Assembly: GCF_028290025.1 (NCBI RefSeq)
Contig: NZ_JAQGKQ010000083.1
Span: forward strand, 43,154-107,153
Length of the DNA stretch: 64,000 nucleotides
Origin: Cypionkella sp.
GTDB lineage: Bacteria > Pseudomonadota > Alphaproteobacteria > Rhodobacterales > Rhodobacteraceae
Direction: 5' to 3'
Part shown: positions 1-8,365 of the stretch, one piece after another
How positions within the stretch are numbered: the stretch's first letter is position 1
How the letters are laid out: the number at the start of each line of letters is the position of its first letter
Made by a program: the position numbers and the translations under genes
The notes under the pieces: generated by a model
Databases searched by the model: none
Told to the model about the DNA's origin: nothing
Seen by the model: the letters and a program-made list of their open reading frames with translations, nothing else

Positions 1-618
1 GCTGCGGGAGAGGTGGTGCCGTCGGAACGCGCGCTGATGTTGCGGTTCGGCGTCGGGCGACCTGCGGTGCGCGAGGCGCTGCAACAAATGCATACGATGG
101 GGCTGATCACCATCGCGCATGGTGAGCGCAGCCGGGTTAAGCCATTGAATGCAGGCGCTGTTTTGGACCAAGTCGACGCGGTGGCGCAGCTTTTGCTGTC
201 GGCGGAACCGGGAGCTTTGGCGCATCTGAAAGAGGCGCGGCGGCTGTTCGAATCCGGCATGGTGCGGATTGCGGCTGCGAGGGCGGTCGAGGCGGACGTG
301 GTCGATCTGTCAGACATTTTGGATGAACAGCGTCGCTGCCTTGCTGATCCGCGCGCCTTTATTGCCGCCGACATGGCCTTTCACACTCGGATCGCGGCGA
401 TGACCGCCAATCCGATCATGCTCGCTGTATCGCAGGCGATGCTGAAATGGCTGTTTCACTATCACTCGGCGCTGCTGCACTGGTCTGGCAAGGAAGAAGT
501 GACGCTGTTGGAGCACGCACGGATCATCGAGCGGATTGCGGCGCGGGACGGCGATGGCGCGGTGGCAGCGATGCAGGCACATATCGCGCGCTCGGCGGAT
601 GTGATCGCGCATCACTAA
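1..618 (+). CDS. GntR/FadR-family transcriptional regulator, 5' end cut by window edge
   Basis: The reading frame is open from base 1, so the true start lies upstream. The visible part begins inside a winged helix-turn-helix (PSERALMLRFGVGRPAVREAL, then MGLITIAHGERSRV), typical of GntR regulators, especially the NanR-like branch. About 130 helical residues follow that fit an FCD effector-binding domain, with a spaced Asp/His pattern (AADMAFHTRIAAM) usual for metal-containing FCD domains. The gene ends convergently with dhaL. The ligand cannot be read from this fragment. Family is secure; regulation of a neighbouring sugar locus is inference. Confidence 0.85.
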   Translation, partial: AAGEVVPSERALMLRFGVGRPAVREALQQMHTMGLITIAHGERSRVKPLNAGAVLDQVDAVAQLLLSAEPGALAHLKEARRLFESGMVRIAAARAVEADVVDLSDILDEQRRCLADPRAFIAADMAFHTRIAAMTANPIMLAVSQAMLKWLFHYHSALLHWSGKEEVTLLEHARIIERIAARDGDGAVAAMQAHIARSADVIAHH

Positions 619-648
619 GGCTCGCTCCATTATGGTCATATGTTCTGA

Positions 649-715
649 CGGAGGCCATTTTGGCCGATGTAGGATGCCTCCGGCGGGGATATTTATGAGT
701 AGATGAAACAATTTT
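649..715. repeat. Extragenic hairpin plus conserved AT-rich tail
   Basis: An inverted repeat CGGAGGC (649-655) / GCCTCCG (676-682) is followed by GGCGGGGATATTTATGAG and then a GATGAAACAATT tail. A closely related tail (GGAATATTTATG then GTGAAACAATT) occurs at 31290-31316. It sits in the convergent gap between the GntR gene and dhaL. Elements of this shape are, from memory, scattered through Rhodobacteraceae genomes between genes. A termination role is possible but unproven. Confidence 0.45.
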
Positions 716-732
716 AGATAAGTTTTAGACAC

Positions 733-1332
733 TTAGCTTAGGACTTTGGCGAATTCTTCGATGATCATACAGGCGCTGACGGCTCCGGGGTCTTTGTGGC
801 CCAAACTGCGTTCGCCCAGTCGTGCGGCGCGGCCTAAACTGGCTTGCATTTGCGCAGTGGCATCGGCTCCGCTTTGGGCGGCTCGCAGTATTTCGGGCCA
901 GGTAGCGCCGGATTTGGCGGCTTCTGACGCAGGGTGCCATGCGTCGATCATGGTTTTTTGCCCCGGTTCAGCTTTGCCGCGATGCGCAATGCCTTCGGCC
1001 ATAGCGGTGATCAGGTCGGGCGTTTCAGCGCCAGGCATTGCGGCGCGCGGGCCTGCTGTTTTTGCCGCGCGCATGAAGGCCGTAGCGTAAAGCGGGCCGG
1101 ATGAGGCTCCGACCGCGTTCAGGAAAGCCTTCGCGGCTGCGTTAAATTGGTCTTGCAGGGTGGCTAGGTTGGGCACGGCTGCGGCTGCGGCTTGCATACC
1201 CTGCTCCATCGCAATGCCGTGATCGGCGTCTCCGATCAGACCATCCAGCGCGCAGAGGGCGTCGCGTTCGGCGGCCATGCGGCCGGCGAGGTTTGCGAAC
1301 AGATCCGTGAGGTCTTGTGTCGTGAAATCCAT
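733..1332 (-). CDS. dhaL: DhaL-type kinase subunit (erythrulose/dihydroxyacetone kinase, nucleotide-binding part)
   Basis: This 199-residue protein matches the DhaL fold. The nucleotide/magnesium loop GLIGDADHGIAMEQGM lies near residues 30-45 with the expected Asp-Asp-His pattern, and GASSGPLYATAFMRAA lies near 95-110. It works with DhaK, which covalently holds the keto-sugar, to transfer phosphate to it. It follows dhaK after four bases in an operon of tetrulose-phosphate isomerases, so L- or D-erythrulose is a more likely substrate than dihydroxyacetone. No DhaM (phosphotransferase) partner is seen in the window, so the phosphate donor is uncertain. It may be ATP, as for fused DhaKL kinases. 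Confidence 0.85.
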   Translation of the reverse strand: MDFTTQDLTDLFANLAGRMAAERDALCALDGLIGDADHGIAMEQGMQAAAAAVPNLATLQDQFNAAAKAFLNAVGASSGPLYATAFMRAAKTAGPRAAMPGAETPDLITAMAEGIAHRGKAEPGQKTMIDAWHPASEAAKSGATWPEILRAAQSGADATAQMQASLGRAARLGERSLGHKDPGAVSACMIIEEFAKVLS

Positions 1333-1335
1333 CGC

Positions 1336-2331
1336 TTAGCCAACCCGGAACATGGCGCAATCGCAGGGATGGTCGAGCAGTTGCGCCAGTTCCTCATCAA
1401 GGTGCATGATGGTTATCGACGCGCCGGCCATCTCCATCGAGGTGCAATACGGGCCGACGAGGGCGGTGTGAACCGTCAGATCAGCGGCGGCGAGACGCTC
1501 CGCGACGCGGGCATAAAGGATGTAAAGCTCCATCAGTGGCGTCGAACCCAGCGAGTTCACCAGCACTGCGACGTTGGCGCCTTTTGGCGCAGCCATCTCG
1601 GCCAAAATCGCGTCGATGATCTCGTCTGCGACGTCATTGGCGGGCTTCAAAGGCCCGCGCCGGATGCCGGGTTCGCCGTGGATGCCCATGCCGATTTCCA
1701 TCTCTCCGGCGGGCAGATCGAAGTTCAGCCGCCGGGTTTGCGGCAGCGAACAGGCAGAAAGCGCGACGCCCATCGTATAGGTGCGGGCGTTGGCGTGGGC
1801 GGCGATGCGGGCGACCTCATCCAACGGCAGCATCAAGTCGGCGGCGGCCCCGGCGACCTTGAATATAAACACATTTCCGGCCACACCGCGACGTTTAGAG
1901 CGGTCGGGCGACGAGGCGATATCGTCGGTGGTGAGCACGGTGCGGGCCTCAATGTCCTCCATCTCCAGCAGTTCGGTGGCCATGTCGAAATTCATCACAT
2001 CGCCCGCGTAATTGCCGTACATGAACAGCACGCCCGCGCCGCCGTGGACAGCCATCGCGGCATCAACGATGGGCTGTGGCGGGGGTGAGGCGAAGACGTT
2101 ACCGACAGCAGCGGCATCGGCCAAGCCCTTGCCAACAAAGCCTAAAAACGTCGGCTCGTGGCCCGATCCGCCACCTATCACCAGCGCCACCTTGCCCGGG
2201 CGTGGGCCATGTTTGGCGACGATTGCGCGCGGCGATGCGAGGGTCAGGTGCTTGGGATGCGCGGCCAGAACGCCCCGCAGCATCTCATCCACCGCGTGAT
2301 TGCCGTCGTTAATCAGCTTTTGCGTCAGCAT
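1336..2331 (-). CDS. dhaK: DhaK-type kinase subunit (keto-sugar binding)
   Basis: This 331-residue protein has the DhaK signature: VALVIGGGSGHEPTFLGFVGKG near the N-terminus, FMYGNYAGDVMNFDMA, and GMGIHGEPG, whose His forms the hemiaminal bond with the substrate carbonyl. The start at 2331 is preferred over an in-frame ATG at 2352 because GGAGG lies just upstream of it. The gene is split from dhaL, whereas known L- and D-erythrulose kinases (LerK, DerK) are DhaK-DhaL fusions. Its position after eryH and eryI suggests phosphorylation of free erythrulose to feed the same isomerases. Dihydroxyacetone is the alternative substrate. Confidence 0.88.
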   Translation of the reverse strand: MLTQKLINDGNHAVDEMLRGVLAAHPKHLTLASPRAIVAKHGPRPGKVALVIGGGSGHEPTFLGFVGKGLADAAAVGNVFASPPPQPIVDAAMAVHGGAGVLFMYGNYAGDVMNFDMATELLEMEDIEARTVLTTDDIASSPDRSKRRGVAGNVFIFKVAGAAADLMLPLDEVARIAAHANARTYTMGVALSACSLPQTRRLNFDLPAGEMEIGMGIHGEPGIRRGPLKPANDVADEIIDAILAEMAAPKGANVAVLVNSLGSTPLMELYILYARVAERLAAADLTVHTALVGPYCTSMEMAGASITIMHLDEELAQLLDHPCDCAMFRVG

Positions 2332-2376
2332 CGCAGCCTCCGTTTGTCGCAAGATGGCTTGGACGTTGGGTTAAGA

Positions 2377-2442
2377 CAAGCCCGGCCGAGGAGGCAGCCG
2401 GGCTTGAACGGCCTCGCGGGGGAAATGCCCTCGCAGGGCCGT
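2377..2442 (-). terminator. Tandem stem-loops between eryI and dhaK
   Basis: Two hairpins lie in the 119-bp gap. ACGGCC (2408-2413) pairs with GGCCGT (2437-2442). CAAGCCCGGC (2377-2386) pairs with GCCGGGCTTG (2397-2406), a perfect 10-bp stem. A short T-containing stretch follows the second stem on the transcribed strand, but no long T-run. They may attenuate read-through or set mRNA stability so that dhaKL is expressed below eryRHI. Confidence 0.5.
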
Positions 2443-2450
2443 ATGGGGGG

Positions 2451-2900
2451 TTACGAGTATTTTTTATCGAGCGCGTTAATCGCATCGACATTGGTGGCAG
2501 AGCGGCCATTTTCGTCAAAATTCTGCGCAAGGAAAGCGTCGGCGATGGCTTTTGCCAGCTCAGAGCCGATCACCCGCGCACCCATGGTGATAATTTGCGC
2601 GTTATTCGACAAAGCCGCACGCTCGGCAGAGTAGGTGTCATGCGTGAGTGCGGCGCGGATGCCCGGCACTTTGTTCGCCGCAATGCAGACGCCGATGCCG
2701 GTGCCGCAGACCAAAATGGCGCGGTCGTATTTGCCTTGCAGCACCTCATTCGCCACCCTGTCAGACAGGTTTGCGTAAAAAGCGTCCGGGCCAGCCTCGG
2801 TGCGCGAGATTTCCGCAACGTCATGCGTCGCTTTCAAGTGTTCGGCGAGGATTTTGGCAAGACCTTCGCCCGCACTGTCACCAGCGATTGCAAGTTTCAT
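2451..2900 (-). CDS. eryI: RpiB-family isomerase, D-erythrulose-4-phosphate to D-erythrose-4-phosphate
   Basis: This 149-residue protein has RpiB/LacA-LacB family features. The active-site Cys65 lies in [14 protein letters not shown], and a catalytic-type His is in the HDTYSAERA segment. In Brucella-type erythritol catabolism the RpiB homologue EryI performs the last isomerisation, giving D-erythrose-4-phosphate for the pentose phosphate pathway. It starts 11 bp after eryH, with a GGAG-type ribosome site in the gap. A plain ribose-5-phosphate isomerase B role is possible, but the operon with eryR and eryH favours the erythritol role. Confidence 0.88.
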   Translation of the reverse strand: MKLAIAGDSAGEGLAKILAEHLKATHDVAEISRTEAGPDAFYANLSDRVANEVLQGKYDRAILVCGTGIGVCIAANKVPGIRAALTHDTYSAERAALSNNAQIITMGARVIGSELAKAIADAFLAQNFDENGRSATNVDAINALDKKYS

Positions 2901-2911
2901 CGGTTTCTCCT

Positions 2912-3667
2912 TCACAAAGTTGCGGCGACACGGGCGAGGATGTCGAGGTAGCCTGCGACATTCCAAGCCGAGCGGCCAATGAACAGCCCGTCGATATTTG
3001 GGCAAGCGATAAGTTCGGCGGCGTTTTCGGGGTTGACCGAGCCGCCGTACAGACAGGGAATGCGCCGGTTCAGAATGGTTTCGGCGGTAGCGATTACCTC
3101 GGCCTGACGGGCGTCGGCATAGTCCGAAGTGGCGGGAATGCCGTTGGCGCCGATGGCCCATACGGGTTCATAAGCGAGCAGGATCGCGCTCGATTTTTGG
3201 GCCTGCGAAAGTTTGCTTAACGCACCGGTGACCTGCATCGTAAGCGTCTCAGTCGCCAAGCCAGCCTCACGCTGCGCTAGGGTTTCACCAATGCAAATCA
3301 ATGGGATAAGCCCGTGGCGCACAGCGGCTTCAGTTTTCAAACCAACAGTTTCGTCGGTCTCATTGAAGAACTCGCGGCGCTCTGAATGGCCTAGTTCGAC
3401 AATATCCAAGTTGCAATCACGCAGCATCAGCGGTGAGATTTCGCCAGTCCAAGCGCCGTCGTCCGCCCAATGCATGTTCTGCGCGCCGACCTTTACCGAG
3501 GTGTGGGCGAGGATATTTTTGACTTCACGCACTGCGGTAAACGGCGGGATCACAAATCGTTGGATGTTTGGATGGCCTTCAGGCGGCAGATCGTGCGCGA
3601 ACGCCTGCGCCTCGGCCAGCGTTTTGTTCATTTTCCAACTGGTGCCAATCCAGACGTGTTTGCTCAT
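2912..3667 (-). CDS. eryH: Triose-phosphate-isomerase homologue, L-erythrulose-1-phosphate isomerase
   Basis: This 251-residue TIM barrel keeps the TIM catalytic set: Lys12 in SWKMNK, His94 in ELGHSERR and Glu167 in AYEPVWAIG, plus the phosphate-binding [10 protein letters not shown] and GLFIGRSAW loops. TpiA2/EryH in Brucella interconverts L-erythrulose-1-phosphate and D-erythrulose-4-phosphate. The gene overlaps the regulator eryR by ATGA and precedes eryI. This is the known eryR-eryH-eryI order, so it is probably the pathway enzyme and not the glycolytic TpiA. Sequence alone cannot exclude some triose-phosphate activity. Confidence 0.88.
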   Translation of the reverse strand: MSKHVWIGTSWKMNKTLAEAQAFAHDLPPEGHPNIQRFVIPPFTAVREVKNILAHTSVKVGAQNMHWADDGAWTGEISPLMLRDCNLDIVELGHSERREFFNETDETVGLKTEAAVRHGLIPLICIGETLAQREAGLATETLTMQVTGALSKLSQAQKSSAILLAYEPVWAIGANGIPATSDYADARQAEVIATAETILNRRIPCLYGGSVNPENAAELIACPNIDGLFIGRSAWNVAGYLDILARVAATL

Positions 3668-4434
3668 GCGTGGTCTCCTGCGATGCGCAGCGCGATCCCG
3701 GCCCGGTCCAGAGCGGCGCGCGTTTCAGGTTCGGGCGGGGCGTCGGTGATAATGATATCGAAATCGGAAAGCTCGGCCAAAACGTGCAGGGCTTGGCGGC
3801 CAAAGCGTTGGTGGTTAACCAAAAGACAGGTCTTGGCGGCGCTGGCGATCATCGCGCGTTTGGTTCGCACCACGTTGTCATCCATGTGAAAGGCGCGGGT
3901 GCCTTGTACCGCAGGCGTTGAGATGAACGCCACATCAGCGCGCAAGCGGGCGAGGGTTTCTTCGGTGACGACACCAAAGAAGCCATTGAATTTGTAGGAA
4001 TAAATGCCACCCAAGGCGATGAGGGTAATGCCATGCTCGGCCCGCAGCGCATCAATTATGGCGGCGTTGTTGGTGATCACCGTCAGCGGGCGTTTCTGCG
4101 GCAGCATCGCGCCCAACACCGCGGCCATTGAGCCGTCGTTAACCATTAAGGTCATGCCAGGTTCGACCATTTCAAGCGCCGCGCGGGCCATCCGAGCCTT
4201 GGCGTTGCCTTCTTGCCGGGCCCGAAAACGGAAGTCGGATTCAAACTGGGTGCCGGACTCAATCGTCGCCCCACCGCGCATTTTACGCAGCAAACCTTCG
4301 GACTCCAGATCGTCCAGATCGCGGTGAATGGTCATTTTCGAGACTGCAAAACGCTCCGCCAGATCATCAAGATCGACCGCATGCTGCTCTACCAGCAAAT
4401 CCATAATCGCCTGCTTGCGATCTTCGCGCTTCAC
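3664..4434 (-). CDS. eryR: DeoR-family repressor of the eryHI-dhaKL operon
   Basis: The N-terminal DeoR helix-turn-helix is clear (VDLDDLAERFAVSKMTIHRDLDDLESEGLLRKMRGGA). A ribose-isomerase-like effector domain follows (NDGSMAAVLGAMLP, VITNN, FGVVTEE, VRTKRAMIASA). Such regulators usually sense a phosphorylated sugar. A GTG start at 4434 is chosen because AGGGGG lies six bases upstream and alignment with DeoR proteins begins there; an in-frame ATG at 4467 would add 11 residues. Three TTGTGAT repeats upstream (4494-4521) are the likely operator, so it probably controls itself and perhaps the divergent transaldolase gene. Confidence 0.88.
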   Translation of the reverse strand: MKREDRKQAIMDLLVEQHAVDLDDLAERFAVSKMTIHRDLDDLESEGLLRKMRGGATIESGTQFESDFRFRARQEGNAKARMARAALEMVEPGMTLMVNDGSMAAVLGAMLPQKRPLTVITNNAAIIDALRAEHGITLIALGGIYSYKFNGFFGVVTEETLARLRADVAFISTPAVQGTRAFHMDDNVVRTKRAMIASAAKTCLLVNHQRFGRQALHVLAELSDFDIIITDAPPEPETRAALDRAGIALRIAGDHA

Positions 4435-4493
4435 CAGATTCCCCCTAGCTTTGGCTTGTTTTAACATTACCTATTATGAATGAAAAGTGAAAT

Positions 4494-4521
4494 TTGTGAT
4501 TTTGTGATTTTTACTTGTGAT
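4494..4521. promoter_or_regulatory. Triple TTGTGAT direct repeat in the eryR/transaldolase divergent promoter
   Basis: TTGTGAT occurs at 4494-4500, 4502-4508 and 4515-4521, all in the same orientation, in an AT-rich 150-bp gap between eryR (minus) and the transaldolase gene (plus). DeoR regulators commonly bind short repeated motifs, so this is the best operator candidate for EryR. The repeats are directly visible; the assignment is inferred. Confidence 0.55.
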
Positions 4522-4586
4522 AATTCGCCCGCTCCGGTAGAGTTAACCCAAAGCAAATCCCATCGATTCCCGCAGAGGAGAGCGTT

Positions 4587-5240
4587 ATGAAATTCTTCGT
4601 AGACACCGCCGAAATCAAAGATATCACTGAGTTGAACGACTATGGGCTGTTGGATGGCGTGACGACCAATCCGAGCCTGATCTCAAAATCTGGTCGTGAT
4701 TTCAAAGAGGTAATCGCAGAAATCTGCGCGCTGGTCGAAGGCCCCGTCTCGGCTGAAGTCGCCTCGATCGAATATGACGGCATGGTTGCCGAAGGCGAGC
4801 GTCTGGCACAAATCGCCGATAACGTCGTGGTTAAGCTGCCGCTGACTCTGGCTGGCCTCAAGGCGTGTCGGCATTTCAGCAAGAAAGGTATCAAAACCAA
4901 TGTGACGTTGTGCTTCAGCGCCAATCAGGCCCTGCTCGCAGCGAAAGCTGGAGCTACCTATATCTCGCCGTTTCTGGGCCGGCTGGACGATATCAACGTC
5001 GACGGCATGGACCTGATCCGCGACATTCGCGAGATTTACGACAATTATGGGTTTGAGACGCAGATCCTCGCGGCATCAATCCGCACCGCAAATCATGTTA
5101 AAGAGGCGGCCCTCGCCGGTGCCGATGTGGCGACGATTCCTGCCAATGTTATCAAGAGCTTGGCCAATCACGTGCTGACCGATAAGGGGCTTGAGCAGTT
5201 CGCCAAAGACTGGGCGGCCACTGGCCAGAGCATTCTTTAA
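4587..5240 (+). CDS. Transaldolase / fructose-6-phosphate aldolase family protein
   Basis: This 217-residue protein belongs to the short transaldolase (TalC/FSA) family. It starts [13 protein letters not shown] and has GVTTNPSLI at about 24-32, the Schiff-base Lys83 in VVVKLPLT, and [10 protein letters not shown] further on. GGAG lies upstream of the ATG. It would exchange a three-carbon ketol unit with aldose phosphates. Beside a locus that produces D-erythrose-4-phosphate it would feed that product into the pentose phosphate pathway. It diverges from eryR across shared repeats. Whether it is a true transaldolase or an F6P aldolase cannot be settled by eye. Confidence 0.88.
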   Translation: MKFFVDTAEIKDITELNDYGLLDGVTTNPSLISKSGRDFKEVIAEICALVEGPVSAEVASIEYDGMVAEGERLAQIADNVVVKLPLTLAGLKACRHFSKKGIKTNVTLCFSANQALLAAKAGATYISPFLGRLDDINVDGMDLIRDIREIYDNYGFETQILAASIRTANHVKEAALAGADVATIPANVIKSLANHVLTDKGLEQFAKDWAATGQSIL

Positions 5241-5274
5241 GGGCGTCTCGAGGTCAAACTCGAAACGCTTGCGA

Positions 5275-5313
5275 AGGCCGGGCGACCGTGGTGGGCCAGC
5301 CCGGCCTAATTTT
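5275..5313 (+). terminator. Rho-independent terminator after the transaldolase gene
   Basis: AGGCCGGGC (5275-5283) and GCCCGGCCT (5299-5307) form a perfect 9-bp stem followed by AATTTTG. It lies in the gap between the transaldolase gene and the convergent end of eryD. Confidence 0.8.
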
Positions 5314-5359
5314 GTCAGAGCATTTTGGATAAGCAGAGCGATGTCAGTTAATTAATCAA

Positions 5360-6307
5360 TCAAACCGCGTTAACCAAAGCCCGCGCCGTCACTTCATCGG
5401 TGATCAGCCCCTTCAGGCGGCGACTAGATAGCACTGCGCGGATCGCCTGCACCTTGTCAGGCCCACCCGCTATCGCAACGATTTGATCGCCCACTTCGTC
5501 AAAACTGACCGCCAAAGTCCGCGCTGTAAGTTGGGTTTGCAGAATTTCGCCTTGCGCATCGAAGAAATGCCCCAACAACTCGCCCACTCCCCCAGCGGCC
5601 TGTATCGCTTTGATTTCTTTTGGTTCTATCATGCCCGACGATACCAACTGCGCATCCGGCTCAACTGTACCGATGCCAACCAGTTTTAGCGAAGCACGCG
5701 TCGCCATCGCAAACACCTCTGCCACTCCGCGTTGCTGCAGCAAAACCTCACGGTCGTCCGCGGTATTGGCGAAAAACGGCACCGGCATGACGTAGGCCCG
5801 CGCGCCGGTTTTCTCGGCAATGCGGTGCATTACGTCATGCGGATTGGCCGAGTAATTTCGCGTAAGTCCTCCCAGCAGCGAGACAAATTTTAGATCGGGC
5901 GCGTCGAGACGTGGTAAATGTTGCACCATGGCGGCGAGAGTGCGACCGTGCCCCAACCCGATTATCGGAGCCGCACCCTGCTCTATTTGTCGGCGCAGAA
6001 AGCCCGCACCCGCCATACCCAAGGTGCGGGTCGGCAGACCTACCTCGTCCAAATCCGGTGCAACTTCGCAAAACTTGAGCGCGAATTTCGCGGCGAGTTT
6101 GGCTTCCAACTCGACACATTCGACAATATCGCCGTCGATGGTGACCTTCACCGCACCCTCGGCCACGGCGCGTGCAATCAGGCGATGCGCCTTCACCGAA
6201 GCGATGCCCAGCCGTTTGGCGACGGCCGCTTGCGTCAGACCGCCGACGTAATGCAACCAAGCCGCGCGGATGGCGAGCGATTGCTCGGGATCAATCGCGC
6301 GGGTCAT
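5360..6307 (-). CDS. eryD: SorC-family regulator of erythritol operon
   Basis: This 315-residue regulator has an N-terminal helix-turn-helix (LTQAAVAKRLGIASVKAHRLI) and a SorC/DeoR sugar-phosphate-binding domain (PIIGLGHGRTLAAMV, VSLLGGLTRN, VGIGTVEP, AIAGGPDKVQAI). The length equals that of Brucella EryD, the repressor of eryABCD. The start at 6307 overlaps the stop of the preceding alcohol dehydrogenase gene by ATGA, so it is the last gene of the eryABC operon. It should act on dyads upstream of eryA (11555-11963). In Brucella, EryD repression is relieved by erythritol; the inducer here is inferred. Confidence 0.9.
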   Translation of the reverse strand: MTRAIDPEQSLAIRAAWLHYVGGLTQAAVAKRLGIASVKAHRLIARAVAEGAVKVTIDGDIVECVELEAKLAAKFALKFCEVAPDLDEVGLPTRTLGMAGAGFLRRQIEQGAAPIIGLGHGRTLAAMVQHLPRLDAPDLKFVSLLGGLTRNYSANPHDVMHRIAEKTGARAYVMPVPFFANTADDREVLLQQRGVAEVFAMATRASLKLVGIGTVEPDAQLVSSGMIEPKEIKAIQAAGGVGELLGHFFDAQGEILQTQLTARTLAVSFDEVGDQIVAIAGGPDKVQAIRAVLSSRRLKGLITDEVTARALVNAV

Positions 6308-7425
6308 GCGGCGGCCATCAGAGACAGCAGATCTTGCGCGGAAAGTTGGGCTGGATTGGCCTGCATCGAAGACGATGAGGCCGCAGCTGCGGCGGCTTGA
6401 TGCAGATGGGCTTGAGTGAAACCCATTTGTGAAAGCGTTGGCAAACCGTGCCGGCGCGACCACACGGTCAGCGCAGTCAGCGCATTTTCCGGTGTAGTTT
6501 CAAAGGCTTCCGCGATCCATTTGATCACCTGATCTATGCGCGCCGGGTTGGTTGCGCGGGCAGCATTCAGCGCCAAGCCATGCGGCAGCAGCGTGCCACA
6601 GATCGCACCATGCGGAGCCGCAATCAAACCGCCCAACGGGCCCGCGAGCCCGTGCACCACCCCCAGCCCGGCATTGGCCAGCGCCAAACCGCCGCAGAGA
6701 CTGACCCAGGCCATATCGTCGCGCGCGGCGGCATCTTCGTTAACCATTAATCGCCGCAAAGCCTGCAAACCTTGCGGGATTGCATCGCGGCAAAGCGCGT
6801 CGGTCAGCCGATTGGAGCGGGTGGAAATGTAGGGCTCGATCGCTTGCGTGATGGCGTCGAGGCCCGAGGCGAGCGTGATATTTTTCGGTGTATTGTCGGT
6901 CAAGGCAGGGTCGATAATCGCGAGCGTGGGTAGCATACGCTTGTCACGAAGGCTGACTTTGCGGCCATGCTCGGGAGAGCCGATGACCGCATTTCGGGTG
7001 ACTTCGGCACCGGTGCCTGCGGTTGTCGGGAGCGCGACGAAGGGCAGCGGTGGATGGTCAAGTGGCAGCGATTTTCCAATGACTTCAAGGTGATCCATCA
7101 ACGGGCGTATAGCTGGCACCATGGCAGCCACAGCTTTTCCGGCGTCAATCACCGCACCACCACCCAGCGCCACGACAACTTGCGCCGTTTTGGCGGCGTC
7201 AGTTGCGGCTGTGATCATCGCAACATCAGGCTCGCCGCTCACGACAAAACGGGTGACATTGCAGCCTTGCTCTGCGAGCGCATGCGCCAGCCAATCAGCG
7301 CGGCCGGGCTGTCCGTGCAGCAGGAAGACCGCCGTGCCGAGGGCCCGGATGCGCGGAGCCGCTTGCGCCGCTTGCCCGCGGCCAAACATAATTTCCGTGG
7401 CGGTAAGGAAGGCGAAAGCGGTCAT
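6304..7425 (-). CDS. Iron-type alcohol dehydrogenase in erythritol operon
   Basis: This 373-residue protein has group III alcohol dehydrogenase features: the nucleotide-binding GGGAVIDAGKAVA (88-100), PTTAGTGAEVTRNAV (133-147) and a C-terminal metal site. Compared with FucO, three metal ligands are present (Asp190, His258, His272), but the second position (His200 of FucO) is Gln194 in LDAITQAIEPYI. The start at 7425 is preceded by GGGGGA, 10 bp after eryC. It is not part of the classical Brucella set. In this context it might reduce or oxidise a tetritol, tetrulose or aldehyde side product, but the substrate is unknown. Confidence 0.85.
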   Translation of the reverse strand: MTAFAFLTATEIMFGRGQAAQAAPRIRALGTAVFLLHGQPGRADWLAHALAEQGCNVTRFVVSGEPDVAMITAATDAAKTAQVVVALGGGAVIDAGKAVAAMVPAIRPLMDHLEVIGKSLPLDHPPLPFVALPTTAGTGAEVTRNAVIGSPEHGRKVSLRDKRMLPTLAIIDPALTDNTPKNITLASGLDAITQAIEPYISTRSNRLTDALCRDAIPQGLQALRRLMVNEDAAARDDMAWVSLCGGLALANAGLGVVHGLAGPLGGLIAAPHGAICGTLLPHGLALNAARATNPARIDQVIKWIAEAFETTPENALTALTVWSRRHGLPTLSQMGFTQAHLHQAAAAAASSSSMQANPAQLSAQDLLSLMAAA

Positions 7426-7435
7426 AAATCCCCCG

Positions 7436-8365
7436 TCAGATATTAAGATCGTCCACACCGCTGCTGATATGCGGCGCCCAAAACGCAATGCTTTCGGCGA
7501 TTTGCGCGATCACTTCGCGGTCGTTCGGGTCGCGTTCTTTGAACGACAGTTCGAGGCAGATCTCGTTGTCTTGCGCACCGCCTTCCGCCAAAGCCTTGAG
7601 CAGCGGTTCAGGTTGAATCCGACCCTTGGCGTTGAAGGCAGCGGTAAAAGGGCGGTGGCCACCCTTATCCATAAGGCTTTGTTTGATATGGATAATCGGC
7701 GAAACCTTTGGTATTGCGCGTGCCCAGGCGTAGGGGTCAACATCATCAGGGTTTGGGCTGGTCAAATCACCATGATCAATGTCGGCCATCATCCACATCG
7801 GCACCGCCATGCGGGCGTTGGTGAGGCGGGTCTGCAGCGCAAGTGCGGAAGCGATGGTCTCGCCAAACTCGCGACCGACGCTCATCGGCTCCCAGAAAAC
7901 ATAGTTAAGGCCCGCAGATTTGGCATGCTCGGCCACCTCGGCCCAGCAATCGATGGCGATTTGAATCAAAGATTCCCGGCGCTTGGGGTCGTCAAAATCG
8001 GCGTAAGTGAAAATTGCAAACTGCGTTCCGACCGAGGTGCCTCCGAGATCAGCGGTGATATCGGCAAAGGTTTTGAACCAGTCAACATAGTAGCGGCGCA
8101 CGTCGCGGTCGGGATGACCGAAATGGTTAAGACGGCCATACGGACCGGTCATTCCAGAGGTCACACGGACGCCGGTACGCTGCAACGCGGCGTTCATTTG
8201 ACGGGTCAAACGACGTATCACCGGGGCGGGCCACGACGGGTTAATGAACTCATGCGTCAGCTGCAAATCGCGGATGCGCAAGTCGCGGGCGACGGTGTTA
8301 ATCAGCTCATCCGGGTCGGCGAAACGGTTAACGAGCGGGTTGGTGTTGAGCGAAAGCGTTAACAT
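7436..8365 (-). CDS. eryC: Tetrulose-4-phosphate isomerase/epimerase
   Basis: This 309-residue TIM-barrel protein belongs to the xylose-isomerase-like (AP endonuclease 2) family. It shows EryC-like segments LQLTHEFINPSWPA, FGHPDRDVRRYYVDWFKTFADI, NYVFWEPMSVGREF and MWMMADIDHGD, with Glu, Asp and His residues suited to binding a divalent metal. In Brucella, EryC converts L-3-tetrulose-4-phosphate to L-erythrulose-1-phosphate. Its ATG follows the eryB stop directly (TAGATG), implying translational coupling. Order eryA-eryB-eryC supports the assignment. Confidence 0.9.
   Translation of the reverse strand: MLTLSLNTNPLVNRFADPDELINTVARDLRIRDLQLTHEFINPSWPAPVIRRLTRQMNAALQRTGVRVTSGMTGPYGRLNHFGHPDRDVRRYYVDWFKTFADITADLGGTSVGTQFAIFTYADFDDPKRRESLIQIAIDCWAEVAEHAKSAGLNYVFWEPMSVGREFGETIASALALQTRLTNARMAVPMWMMADIDHGDLTSPNPDDVDPYAWARAIPKVSPIIHIKQSLMDKGGHRPFTAAFNAKGRIQPEPLLKALAEGGAQDNEICLELSFKERDPNDREVIAQIAESIAFWAPHISSGVDDLNI

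Noticed and set aside
1192..2088. Long plus-strand frame opposite dhaL/dhaK
   Set aside because: Antisense shadow of genes with clear DhaK/DhaL motifs; no homology-like pattern.
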